A program made the position numbers and the translations under genes. Below, piece by piece: positions 18,212 through 26,112 of a DNA stretch of 64,000 bases. The DNA comes from CAYTBN01 sp964436045 (lineage in GTDB: Bacteria > Myxococcota_A > UBA796 > UBA9615 > CAYRNR01): contig CAYTBN010000034.1 of NCBI GenBank assembly GCA_964436045.1, positions 6,990-70,989 on the forward strand. Reading direction: 5' to 3'. Position 1 is the stretch's first letter. Each line of letters begins with the position of its first letter. The notes beneath the pieces are model-generated. The model was not told where the DNA came from, searched no databases, and saw nothing but the letters and a program-made list of their open reading frames with translations.

Positions 18212-19340
18212 CGTGCCCCAACGACCCTCCCCGAGCGACCCAGCCCCAGCCGCGGGTCCGGGGCGACCACCGCCCGCCCGGGCGATCCTGGAGCTGACCT
18301 ACCGCTGCGACCTGCGCTGCGCCCACTGCCTGGTGGACGCGGGCGCTGGAGGTGGAGACGAGCTTTCCCGCGAGGGGATGCTCGACGCGGTGGACCAGCT
18401 GGCGGCGCTGGGCGTCCGGGTCGTGACGGTCACGGGGGGCGAGCCCCTCTTGCGGCGGGACTGGCTCGACGTGGCCACGCGGATCCGCGAGCGGGGGATG
18501 GTGTTCCGCCTGTCCACCAACGGGCACCTGCTGGACGCCGCCGTGTTGACCAAGCTCGAGGAGATCGGGACCCAGCGGGTGGTGGTGAGCGTCGATGGGA
18601 CGCGGGCGAGTCACGACCAGGTGCGCAGCGGACTTGGGCGTCGGGGGCGGGACTCGTCCTTCGACCTGGTGATGGCCTGCCTGGACCGGCTGCGGGGGTC
18701 GGAGGTGGTGAGCTCGGTGATCACGGCGGTGACGCGGCTGAATTTGGACCAGCTGCCAGCGATCCAGGCGATGCTGAAGCAGCGGGGGGTGCAGCGCTGG
18801 ACCGTCCAGCTGGCCCACGCCAGCGGCCGGCTGCGCTCCCCGGGCTCCGATGGCGCGCCGTCATCGCTGCTGCTCGTGCCCGGGCAGCTCGAGGAGTTGG
18901 TGGCCTTCCTCGAGGGGGCAGCCGCGGATCCGGTGTTGCCCCCGATCGTGTTCAACTCCATCGGCTACCTGTCCAGGGAGGAGCCGATCATCCGGCCCAG
19001 CGGCCGCGACCGGCCCTATCCGTTCTGGACCGGCTGCCAGTGCGGGATCCGCACCGTGGGCGTCGAGCCCGACGGGGGGGTCAAGGGGTGCGCCAACCAG
19101 GTGGGGGATCCCTTCGTTGTGGGCAACCTGCGCGAGGAGCCGTTGCGGGCGATCTGGGACGACGAGGCGCGCTGGCACTGGCTACGGCCGCGACCGGACC
19201 AGATGGGGGGGGTCTGCGCGGAGTGCAAGCTGGCGCCGGTCTGTGGCGCGGGCTGCACGGCCCTGGCCTACGCCAGCAGCGGTGCCCTGTTCGACAACCC
19301 GTTCTGCCTGCGGGCCGTGCGGCGGGGGGATCATGACTAG
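18201..19340 (+). CDS. Radical SAM/SPASM enzyme 1
   Basis: This 379-residue enzyme has the S-adenosylmethionine 4Fe-4S motif CDLRCAHC near residue 36 and GGEPLL for SAM binding. The SPASM C-terminus is rich in Cys (CQCG, KGCANQ, CAECKLAPVCGAGC, FCLRAV), enough for one or two auxiliary clusters. SPASM enzymes commonly modify peptides or build cofactors. The next gene is a paralogue with the same architecture. No obvious precursor peptide was found next to it, so the substrate is unknown. ATG 18201 overlaps the upstream stop. Confidence 0.88.
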   Translation: MDPDVPQRPSPSDPAPAAGPGRPPPARAILELTYRCDLRCAHCLVDAGAGGGDELSREGMLDAVDQLAALGVRVVTVTGGEPLLRRDWLDVATRIRERGMVFRLSTNGHLLDAAVLTKLEEIGTQRVVVSVDGTRASHDQVRSGLGRRGRDSSFDLVMACLDRLRGSEVVSSVITAVTRLNLDQLPAIQAMLKQRGVQRWTVQLAHASGRLRSPGSDGAPSSLLLVPGQLEELVAFLEGAAADPVLPPIVFNSIGYLSREEPIIRPSGRDRPYPFWTGCQCGIRTVGVEPDGGVKGCANQVGDPFVVGNLREEPLRAIWDDEARWHWLRPRPDQMGGVCAECKLAPVCGAGCTALAYASSGALFDNPFCLRAVRRGDHD

Positions 19341-20403
19341 CCCGATCCAGCCGCTGGCCGTGCCCGAGCGCTGCTTCTGGGAGCTGACCCGGGCCTGCGA
19401 TCATCGCTGCCTTCACTGCCGCTGCCACGGCGGGACCGCCGCCGAGGGTGAGCTGGGACTGGACGAGGCGCTGCGGGTCGCGGCCGAGCTGGTGGCGCTG
19501 GGCGTTCGTGCGGTCGTCCTGACCGGCGGCGAGCCGACCCTCTACCGGGGCTGGGAGCGGGTGGCGCGGGCACTGGCGGACGGCGGCGTGGCGGTGCGGC
19601 TATTCACCGGGGGGCGGAGGCTGGACAAGGAGCTGCTGGCGCGGGCGCGGGACGCGGGCGTCGGGGATCTGGCCATCTCGCTGGACGGCCCGAAGGCCAT
19701 CCACGACCGGTTGCGGCCGACCCGGGGGCTGCTGGGCGGTTCTTCCCACGAGGCGGCGTTGGCGGCGATCCGGACGGTGGTGGATGCCGGCCTGCCGCTG
19801 CGGGTGGTGACCCAGGCCAACCGGCTGAACATGGGCCACCTGGATTCCGTCTACGAGACGGTCCGGGATCTGGGGGTCACCCGCTGGCAGCTGAGCCTGA
19901 TGCAGGCCACCGGCCGGGCGCGGAAGCAGCTGGACACGTTGATGCCGCGGCCGGAGGAGCTGGAGCGGATCGTGGCGGTGCTGAAGCGGGCCGCCCGCGA
20001 GGGGGTGGTGCGGGCGCCGATGAACTGCACCGTCGGCTACCTCACCGCCGAGGAGCCCGTGCTGCGGCGCCGCTCCTCGGCCACGCGACTGGTCTGGAAC
20101 GGGACCCCTGCCGGGCTGCGGACCCTGGCGATCACAGCCAGCGGGGGCGTGGTCGGCTGCACCTGCCTGCCCGACGAGTTTGTCACCGCCTCGGTCCGCG
20201 ATCGCTCGCTGGCGGACACCTGGGCCGACGACAGCTGCTTCCCCTACAGCCGCGGCTGGAGCGAGTCCGTGCTGGCCGGCGCCTGCGCCGACTGCAAGCT
20301 GGCCCGGATCTGCCGTGCCGGCTGCCCGGCAGTGGCGTACGGCGCCACCGCCGCGATCGGGGCCAACCCGTTCTGTCTGCGGGAGGTGCGCCGGGAGGGG
20401 TAG
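19333..20403 (+). CDS. Radical SAM/SPASM enzyme 2
   Basis: The 356-residue paralogue of the preceding enzyme has the cluster motif CDHRCLHC, then GGEPTLY, then CTC, CADCKLARICRAGC and FCLREV at the C-terminus. Shared blocks such as NCTVGYLTAEEPVLR versus NSIGYLSREEPIIR show the pair arose by duplication. ATG 19333 overlaps the previous stop by 8 nt, so the two are coupled and may act in sequence or as a complex. Paired SPASM proteins are known in haem d1 and RiPP pathways, but no other genes of those pathways are seen here. Confidence 0.88.
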   Translation: MTSPIQPLAVPERCFWELTRACDHRCLHCRCHGGTAAEGELGLDEALRVAAELVALGVRAVVLTGGEPTLYRGWERVARALADGGVAVRLFTGGRRLDKELLARARDAGVGDLAISLDGPKAIHDRLRPTRGLLGGSSHEAALAAIRTVVDAGLPLRVVTQANRLNMGHLDSVYETVRDLGVTRWQLSLMQATGRARKQLDTLMPRPEELERIVAVLKRAAREGVVRAPMNCTVGYLTAEEPVLRRRSSATRLVWNGTPAGLRTLAITASGGVVGCTCLPDEFVTASVRDRSLADTWADDSCFPYSRGWSESVLAGACADCKLARICRAGCPAVAYGATAAIGANPFCLREVRREG

Positions 20404-20408
20404 GGTGC

Positions 20409-21734
20409 TCAGCCCCGCCGTCGGCGCAGGGCGACGGCGGTCAACAGGAGCGTCGGGATCAGGGCGGCGCCGATGCCGTCGCCGCGGTGGGCGGTCCCGC
20501 ACTCACACCCCGGCTGCGATTCGCTCAGGGGCACGCCGGAACCCGGATCGTCAGCGGAGGGATCGTCGGTCGTGTCGTCATCCCCGGGGTTGTCCGAGGG
20601 ATCGACCGTCAGCAGCAGCTCGTCGAAGGTCACGCCGTCGGTGTCGCGGGCCGAGAAGCGGATCGTCTCGTGGTCCACCTCGACCATCACGTAGTGGTTG
20701 AGCGCATCGTTGTACTCCACCGTGTGTGGGTCGTCGGTGGGCTCGCCGATGGTGTACAGGGGCGCGCCGCCCCCTCCGGTGATGATGTAGGCTAGCTCGT
20801 TTCCCGAGAACCCGCGCTCGTAGTAGTGGTCGTGGCCGGACAGGATCGCGCGCACGCCGTACTGCTCGAACATGGGCAGCAGGTAGCGCATGTGAGCGCT
20901 GCCCGTGCGGCCGGACTTGGAGCTGTAGGGCCCCACGTGGGCGAGCACGAACACGTGTTCGATCGCGGGGTTGGACACCGTGTCCGCCAGGTCCGCTTCC
21001 AGCCAGGCCAGCTGGTCCTCGTCGAAGCAGATGTCGATCAGCGTCTCGTCGTAGACGCAGGCCAGCACCATGTTCACGTAACCGTCCAGGATCACGAAGT
21101 GGGCGTTGCCCAGGTCGAAGGAGTAGTACAGCTCCACGTCGGGCAGGGCGAAGGCCCCCTCGTACTCGACCGCCGCTCCCCCCGACTCGTCGTGGTTGCC
21201 CACCACCGGGTACAGGGGCACCTCGTCGATCACCGGGCCCTCGATCTCGAAGAAGGTGTCCCAGTCGGTCAGGTCGTCCCCCCGCGAGACCAGGTCGCCC
21301 GTGTTGAGCAGCGCGGCGAAGTCCTCCAGCGCGATGGCCGCCATCACCTCCCGGTGGGCGTCGTGGTCCGAGCGCGTGTCGCCGAACACTACGAAGCGGA
21401 ACGGCTCGCCCTCCGGCGGCGCCGTGGTCAACGTGTGGCCATAGGACAGGGGGACCCCGGCGCTGGCCACCGTGTACTGGTAGGTGGTGTCCGGGAGCAG
21501 CTCCTCCAGCGTGATCTCGTGCTGCGTCTGGGCCGCCAGTCCGGACGCGCTGCCCTCCAGTGCCGCGTCGGTGCCATACCGGACCTCGCCCTGGCAGGAC
21601 TCGTCGGTCTCGAACACCACGATCGCCGAAGTGGGCGTGACCTGCTGCAGATAGGGTCCGCGGAGCAGCTCCACCGCCTGGGCGGGGACCGCCGTCAGCG
21701 CGAGCAGGATCACGGCCAGGATGCAGGTTCGCAT
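20409..21734 (-). CDS. Secreted purple-acid-phosphatase-like metallophosphoesterase, MYXO-CTERM-like tail
   Basis: The 441-residue protein has a signal peptide ending VPAQA. A fibronectin-like N-terminal domain (about 25-110: PYLQQVTPTSAIVVFETDE) is typical of purple acid phosphatases. The catalytic domain has FGDTRSDH, NTGDLVSRGDD, VGNHDE, AHVGPYS and GHDHYYER. An Asp-rich linker leads to GCECG, one helix and RRRRG, the tripartite layout of MYXO-CTERM proteins retained at the cell surface. It ends 5 bp from the convergent radical SAM gene. Confidence 0.9.
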   Translation of the reverse strand: MRTCILAVILLALTAVPAQAVELLRGPYLQQVTPTSAIVVFETDESCQGEVRYGTDAALEGSASGLAAQTQHEITLEELLPDTTYQYTVASAGVPLSYGHTLTTAPPEGEPFRFVVFGDTRSDHDAHREVMAAIALEDFAALLNTGDLVSRGDDLTDWDTFFEIEGPVIDEVPLYPVVGNHDESGGAAVEYEGAFALPDVELYYSFDLGNAHFVILDGYVNMVLACVYDETLIDICFDEDQLAWLEADLADTVSNPAIEHVFVLAHVGPYSSKSGRTGSAHMRYLLPMFEQYGVRAILSGHDHYYERGFSGNELAYIITGGGGAPLYTIGEPTDDPHTVEYNDALNHYVMVEVDHETIRFSARDTDGVTFDELLLTVDPSDNPGDDDTTDDPSADDPGSGVPLSESQPGCECGTAHRGDGIGAALIPTLLLTAVALRRRRG

Positions 21735-21878
21735 GGGGTCTGTCGCGGTCTCCTCCCTGGTCCCTAACCTATGCGTTCAGCGCCGGATGTCCAAGCCGGC
21801 ACTCACGGGGATCGCGGCTTCAACCGCCCCCGGAGCGTGTCGCCACAGCAGCCCAGCACGCCAATGAAGCCGCTCCCA

Positions 21879-21906
21879 CTCCCCCTCCCCCTCCCCCTCC
21901 CCCTCT
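21879..21906. repeat. (CCCCCT)n polypyrimidine tract
   Basis: About four to five tandem CCCCCT units sit in non-coding DNA. The complementary strand reads as consecutive runs of five Gs separated by A, so it could form a G-quadruplex. Confidence 0.85.
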
Positions 21907-21939
21907 TTCCGACCGACCTTCCATCTCGTCGTAGGCCGG

Positions 21940-22010
21940 GTGGGCGGGCGGGGCGCAGTCCCGGCCGTCCAAGCGGGGGTGGAGCTTGTGGTCGGGCCAT
22001 CGAGAACGCC
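21940..22010 (+). repeat. REP-like inverted repeat, left copy of long pair
   Basis: About 71 bp beginning GTGGGCGGGCGGGGCGCAG. It matches the reverse complement of 22303-22374 at roughly four positions in five, including shared GGCCGTCCAAG and GCTTGTGG blocks. The GTGG start resembles the 5' tetranucleotide of REP sequences recognised by tyrosine transposases. Confidence 0.65.
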
Positions 22011-22059
22011 TCAGGACGAGCAGGTAGAAAAGATGGGGGATTCCTCACGTCCAGACCGC

Positions 22060-22080
22060 GTCGCCCGTCCACAAATCCAC
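22060..22080 (-). repeat. Short inverted repeat, left copy
   Basis: On the minus strand this reads GTGGATTTGTGGACGGGCGA, nearly identical to 22232-22253 on the plus strand (one difference in about 20 bases). It lies between the two arms of the longer inverted pair. Confidence 0.65.
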
Positions 22081-22123
22081 GCCCGCGGCGCGGCTCCCCG
22101 TGCCGGGTAAGAAGGGCCTTCCC

Positions 22124-22139
22124 ACGAACACGTGTTCGT
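22124..22139. repeat. Perfect 16-bp palindrome
   Basis: ACGAACACGTGTTCGT reads the same on both strands. It could be a regulator or transposase binding site, or the core of one palindromic unit in this cluster. No flanking gene clearly depends on it. Confidence 0.6.
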
Positions 22140-22231
22140 CCTCGCGACGCTGGCCATCGGCGCCCTGCCTCGATCGACCGCTGAGTTGTCATCCGCTGCA
22201 GCCGACTCCCGGCCAGGAAGGTGCCGCCCAT

Positions 22232-22253
22232 GTGGGTTTGTGGACGGGCGACA
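22232..22253 (+). repeat. Short inverted repeat, right copy
   Basis: GTGGGTTTGTGGACGGGCGA in direct orientation is the partner of 22060-22080. The arrangement is plus, minus, plus, minus across 21940-22374. Confidence 0.65.
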
Positions 22254-22302
22254 CCGTGCAGCGGGGATGGTGGCTGCGGTGTTCAGCGACCGGCCAGGGC
22301 TC

Positions 22303-22374
22303 GGCGGTACCCGAAGGCCCGCCCACAAGCCCCACATGGACTTGGACGGCCGGGCCTGCGCCCCGCCCGCCCAC
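22303..22374 (-). repeat. REP-like inverted repeat, right copy of long pair
   Basis: Reverse-complement partner of 21940-22010, also starting GTGGGCGGGCGGGGCGCAG on its own strand. Similarity extends a few bases upstream (CGTCGTAG in both). Confidence 0.65.
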
Positions 22375-22476
22375 ACCTACTACGACGAAGAGATTTGGGT
22401 ATCGGAGACGTGGGAGAGGAGTGAAGGATGGCCGACACTCCTGCACCGAGAACCATCTGCCGTCCAACGTCCACGA

Positions 22477-23373
22477 TCAGAGAAGTTTCCACCCCGATGG
22501 TCGACCATCTCCCTCCAGCTTTCGGTGTAAGCGAAACTCGGATCCGGATGGTTCCGGGATGAGGAGGCGTGAGTCCGAAAGGCAGAGTATGGCTGCCCGG
22601 AACGCGCCGGGATCGACGCCGCGATCGGCTGCCAGATCGACCGCCCGCCGAGAGGTTCCGCACATCTCCGCCAGCCGGGCGCGGTCGGACCATCCTTGCC
22701 TGCGCGCAAGGGCGACGAAGAGCGCCCTCGCCACCCCACGTCGCCGGATGTTTGCCCTCCTGCACCGCATCGCAGCCGCCACAGCGTCCGCGATCCTCCC
22801 CAGCGTGTGCGTTGGCAGCACGGTGGCGGACCGCGATGGCTCCGCCGCGGTTACGGCTCCGGGCACTGGAGTCCCACCGGGCGACACGGTGAAGTCCGAC
22901 GACACGTAGCGATGCCAATCGTCCGCCGACCGCCATCTCCCCGGCCCGAGCCGGACCGCGATCCTGTCAGCGTCCGTCCAAGGATCGACCACGGCCCCCA
23001 TCACCTCCCTGTGTGTACTCCAAACCCACTCCAGCGGATCCGGGGCCAGCTGCGCCCGGCACGGATTCAGCGCCACGTACCGCATCGCCCGCTCCAGCTT
23101 CGACTCCCGGACCCGGTCCGGCTCCGGCACCGCCTGCCACACCCCCTTCCCCATCCCGTAGGTCGCGCGCGATACCGCGTGCCCCATCGCCCGCCTCGCC
23201 TCGTGCGCTGCCAAGCTCTCGTCGATCACGTGAACGTGGTCCGGCATCAAGCCCGCCGCCAGTGCCCCCGGAAACGCTCGCCGCAACACCCCCCACACCC
23301 GCGCCGCCAGCTCCCAATCCGTCAGGTCCACCCTGCTCCGCGCCGTCTTCGCCACCAGGTGCCAGATCGCCAT
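22477..23373 (-). CDS. REP-associated tyrosine transposase (Y1/HUH family)
   Basis: This 298-residue single-stranded-DNA transposase relative has the HUH signature in LMPDHVHVI near residue 40. The typical RAYT stretch follows (RYVALNPCRAQLA, then LEWVWSTHREVM). A C-terminal helix-turn-helix region (ARLAEMCGTSRRAVDLAAD) is like those in longer RAYTs. ATG 23373 is chosen for its GGGGAGGTGGCG ribosome site; the upstream extension reads as low-quality sequence. Such proteins move or maintain REP palindromes. Inverted repeats lie directly downstream of its stop and a tRNA gene lies 170 bp upstream. Confidence 0.82.
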   Translation of the reverse strand: MAIWHLVAKTARSRVDLTDWELAARVWGVLRRAFPGALAAGLMPDHVHVIDESLAAHEARRAMGHAVSRATYGMGKGVWQAVPEPDRVRESKLERAMRYVALNPCRAQLAPDPLEWVWSTHREVMGAVVDPWTDADRIAVRLGPGRWRSADDWHRYVSSDFTVSPGGTPVPGAVTAAEPSRSATVLPTHTLGRIADAVAAAMRCRRANIRRRGVARALFVALARRQGWSDRARLAEMCGTSRRAVDLAADRGVDPGAFRAAILCLSDSRLLIPEPSGSEFRLHRKLEGDGRPSGWKLL

Positions 23374-23543
23374 CGCCACCTCCCCGCCCCCTGCCAGAGC
23401 AAGGCCTGTGCCGATGTCGTGAACCGCAGACTGCGAGCCCCCGCCGGCCACTGCACCGTCCGGATCCCGGACCCCCGGCCGGAATCCGGACACCCCCCGT
23501 CCTTGATCGGCCCCCCCCCTCCGTGCTAATCCACCCTCCCCCT

Positions 23544-23620
23544 CGGGGCGTAGCGCAGCCTGGTAGCGCACCTGCTTTGGGAGCAGGGAGCCGGCGGTTC
23601 AAATCCGCCCGCCCCGACCA
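23544..23620 (+). tRNA. tRNA-Pro (TGG)
   Basis: A complete 77-nt cloverleaf: the acceptor CGGGGCG pairs with CGCCCCG, the anticodon stem CCTGC pairs with GCAGG around loop TTTGGGA (anticodon TGG), the T-arm is GCGGTTCAAATCCGC, and the CCA end is encoded. It could serve as an integration site, although the neighbouring transposase is not an integrase. Confidence 0.97.
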
Positions 23621-23817
23621 TCCAGCCCAAGCCCTGTCCCCGGATGTTCAGCGGCTATCTTCGTTTTCACAGCTGGCGCGTCCCATCGATGGATTGCGCT
23701 GTCGGCCTGGCCACCATCGAGGGGAAGCGCTATTGATGATCCATCGAGCGTGCCGTTCGCGCGGCGAGTTCGGAGAGCTGACCAACCCCGTACCCGCCAT
23801 CGAGAGTAGACGCCCCC

Positions 23818-25992
23818 ATGCCCGTACCCATGCCCGCACGCATCGCGATCCTGTCGAGCCTGATCCTCGTGCTCTCCTGCGCTCACACCCGGACCGAGCC
23901 GCCCCAGGCCGCCGTGGAGGCATCATCCGTGGACTCCGAATCAAGCCCCATCCATCCCCTGCTCGCACCGTGGACGGGCCCCCAAGGTGGGGTGCCAGCC
24001 TTCGACCGGATGGAGCTGGGCGCCCTCGAGGCGGCCCTGGTCGAGGGCATGGCATTGCACCTCGAAGAGGTGGAGGAGATCGCCGGCAACTCCGACCCGC
24101 CGACCTTCGACAACACCATCGTGGCCATGGAGCGCTCGGGCCGCCCGCTGGAGCGGTCCATGGTGTTCTACGGGATCTGGAGCAGCAACCTGTCGACCCC
24201 GGAGTTCCGGGCGCTGCAGCAGGAACTGGCCCCGCGAATCTCGGCCTACCACACCCGGATCATCCAGAATGGCGCGCTGTTCGCCCGCGTCGCGGCGGTC
24301 CACGAAGGCGAGGAGCTGCAGCAGCTTGGCCCGGAGGAGTGGCGCCTGGTCCAGCTGGTGTACGACCGCTTCGCTCGCCAGGGCGCGCAGCTGACGGGGA
24401 CCGATAAGGAACGGTACGCCGACATCCAGCGCCGCCTCGCCGAGCTGCACACGACGTTCGCCAACAACGTGCTGGCCGACGAGGAGGGTTACGTCCAGTA
24501 CCTCACGGCAGACCAGCTCGACGGGTTGCCGGCCTCCCTCGTCACGGCCGCGGCGGCGGCCGCCGCCGAGCGGGGGCGCGACGGGGAGTACGCCGTGACC
24601 AACACGCGCTCCTCGGCGATGCCGTTCCTCACCTTCTCGGACCACCGCGACCTGCGCGAACAGGTGTGGCGCTGCTACTACGACCGCGGCGACCACGGCG
24701 ACGAGCGCGACAACAACCCGATCATCGCGGAGATCCTCCAGCTCCGGGACGAGCGGTCCGCGCTGCTGGGCTACGACACCTTCGCCCACTGGCGCCTCGA
24801 GGACCGCATGGCCGGGACGCCCGAGCAGGCCATGGCCCTGATGGAGACCCTGTGGCCGCTGGCCACCGCGACGGTGAGCCGGGAGGTCGCCGACATGCAG
24901 GCCCTCGCGGACGGGGAAGGGGCCGAGATCCAGATCGAGCCGTGGGATTACCGCTATTACGCGGAGCGCGTGCGCAGGGATCGTTACGAGTTGGATTCCG
25001 ACGAGGTGCAGCAGTACCTGCAGCTCGACGAGCTGCGAGAGGCCATGTTCATGGTGGCGGGGGAGCTCTTCGGCTTCCGGTTCGCGGAGGTGACCGACGG
25101 CTCCGTGCCGGTCTACCACGAGGACGTGCGGGTCTGGGAGGTCACCGACCACGGCTCTGGCGAGGCCGTGGGCCTGTGGTACTTCGATCCCTTCGCCCGG
25201 CAGGGCAAGCGCTCCGGTGCATGGGCCTCGAGCTATCGTGGGCACACGACCGTCCACGGCCCCGAGACCGTGCTGGCCTCCAACAATTGCAACTTCGTCG
25301 AGGCGCCCGCGGGAGCGCCCGTGCTGATCTCGTGGGACGACGCCATCACGCTGTTCCACGAGTTCGGCCACGCGCTGCACTACCTGTCGTCCGAGGTGGA
25401 TTACCCTACGCTCAACGGCGGCGTCCGCGACTACACCGAGATGCAGTCCCAGCTGCTGGAGCGCTGGCTGACCACGGACCGGGTCATCGATCACTACCTG
25501 GTTCACGCCGAGACCGGCGAACCCATGCCCGCCGAGATAGTCGACAAGCTCCTGCAGGCCGCCAACTTCAACCAGGGTTTTGCGGTCACCGAGTACCTGG
25601 CCAGCGCCATCATGGACATGCGGTACCACACCGCGGATCCCGCGGACCTGGACCCGGACCGCTTCGAGCGCGAGCGCCTCGCGGAGCTGGGCATGCCCGC
25701 CCAGATCGTGATGCGCCACCGGTCGCCCCATTTCGGCCACATCTTCTCCGGCGAGGGGTACGCGGCGGGCTACTACGGCTACCTGTGGGCCGACGTGCTC
25801 TCCGCCGACGCCGCCGAGGCCTTCGCCGAGGCCCCCGGGGGGTACTACGACCCGGAGCTGGCGGCCCGGCTCGTCGAGATCCTCTTCGCCCCGCGCAACG
25901 CCATCGATCCCGCCGAGGCCTACCGCACCTTCCGCGGCCGCGATGCGCCCCTCGACGCGTACCTGCGGTACCGAGGTTTCGCCGCGGAGTGA
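23818..25992 (+). CDS. M3-family oligopeptidase (Dcp-like), lipoprotein
   Basis: The 724-residue zinc metallopeptidase has the catalytic HEFGHALH motif near residue 520 and the family's later Glu and His/Tyr blocks (NGGVRDYTEMQSQLLERW, IFSGEGYAAGYYGYLWADV). This is characteristic of M3 peptidyl-dipeptidases and oligopeptidases. The N-terminus is a lipobox signal (LVLSC), so it acts in the envelope on peptides. Length fits Dcp. A 33-codon ORF follows after 2 nt. Confidence 0.93.
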   Translation: MPVPMPARIAILSSLILVLSCAHTRTEPPQAAVEASSVDSESSPIHPLLAPWTGPQGGVPAFDRMELGALEAALVEGMALHLEEVEEIAGNSDPPTFDNTIVAMERSGRPLERSMVFYGIWSSNLSTPEFRALQQELAPRISAYHTRIIQNGALFARVAAVHEGEELQQLGPEEWRLVQLVYDRFARQGAQLTGTDKERYADIQRRLAELHTTFANNVLADEEGYVQYLTADQLDGLPASLVTAAAAAAAERGRDGEYAVTNTRSSAMPFLTFSDHRDLREQVWRCYYDRGDHGDERDNNPIIAEILQLRDERSALLGYDTFAHWRLEDRMAGTPEQAMALMETLWPLATATVSREVADMQALADGEGAEIQIEPWDYRYYAERVRRDRYELDSDEVQQYLQLDELREAMFMVAGELFGFRFAEVTDGSVPVYHEDVRVWEVTDHGSGEAVGLWYFDPFARQGKRSGAWASSYRGHTTVHGPETVLASNNCNFVEAPAGAPVLISWDDAITLFHEFGHALHYLSSEVDYPTLNGGVRDYTEMQSQLLERWLTTDRVIDHYLVHAETGEPMPAEIVDKLLQAANFNQGFAVTEYLASAIMDMRYHTADPADLDPDRFERERLAELGMPAQIVMRHRSPHFGHIFSGEGYAAGYYGYLWADVLSADAAEAFAEAPGGYYDPELAARLVEILFAPRNAIDPAEAYRTFRGRDAPLDAYLRYRGFAAE

Positions 25993-25994
25993 CC

Positions 25995-26096
25995 ATGAAC
26001 CCGTTCGGTACACCCAAGGCCGAGATCCGGGAGGCCATCGCCATCCTCGAGCGGGCCCGCGACCTGCATGACCCGCAGGCGCCGACGACGAAGTGA
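25995..26096 (+). CDS. Possible 33-residue small protein
   Basis: An ATG two bases after the M3 stop opens a 33-codon frame that is mostly charged helix (KAEIREAIAILERARDLHD). Codon choice resembles nearby genes, but there is no ribosome site apart from the preceding gene's end and no family was recognised. It could be a remnant or a coupled micro-protein. Confidence 0.3.
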   Translation: MNPFGTPKAEIREAIAILERARDLHDPQAPTTK

Positions 26097-26112
26097 GCGC
26101 CCCGGTGCGCGG

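Larger units (their letters stand above)
21735..22476. other. 742-bp non-coding region with inverted repeats
   Basis: No convincing gene was found between the phosphatase and the transposase. Several overlapping reading frames exist but they read through repeats and lack plausible starts. The stretch holds a polypyrimidine hexamer tract, two diverged inverted-repeat pairs and a perfect 16-bp palindrome, each listed separately. It adjoins a REP-associated transposase and may be a REP-like cluster. Confidence 0.6.

Noticed and set aside
22100..22909. 269-codon plus-strand frame in the repeat region
   Set aside because: It reads through the inverted repeats and then antisense to the transposase; no ribosome site or domain.
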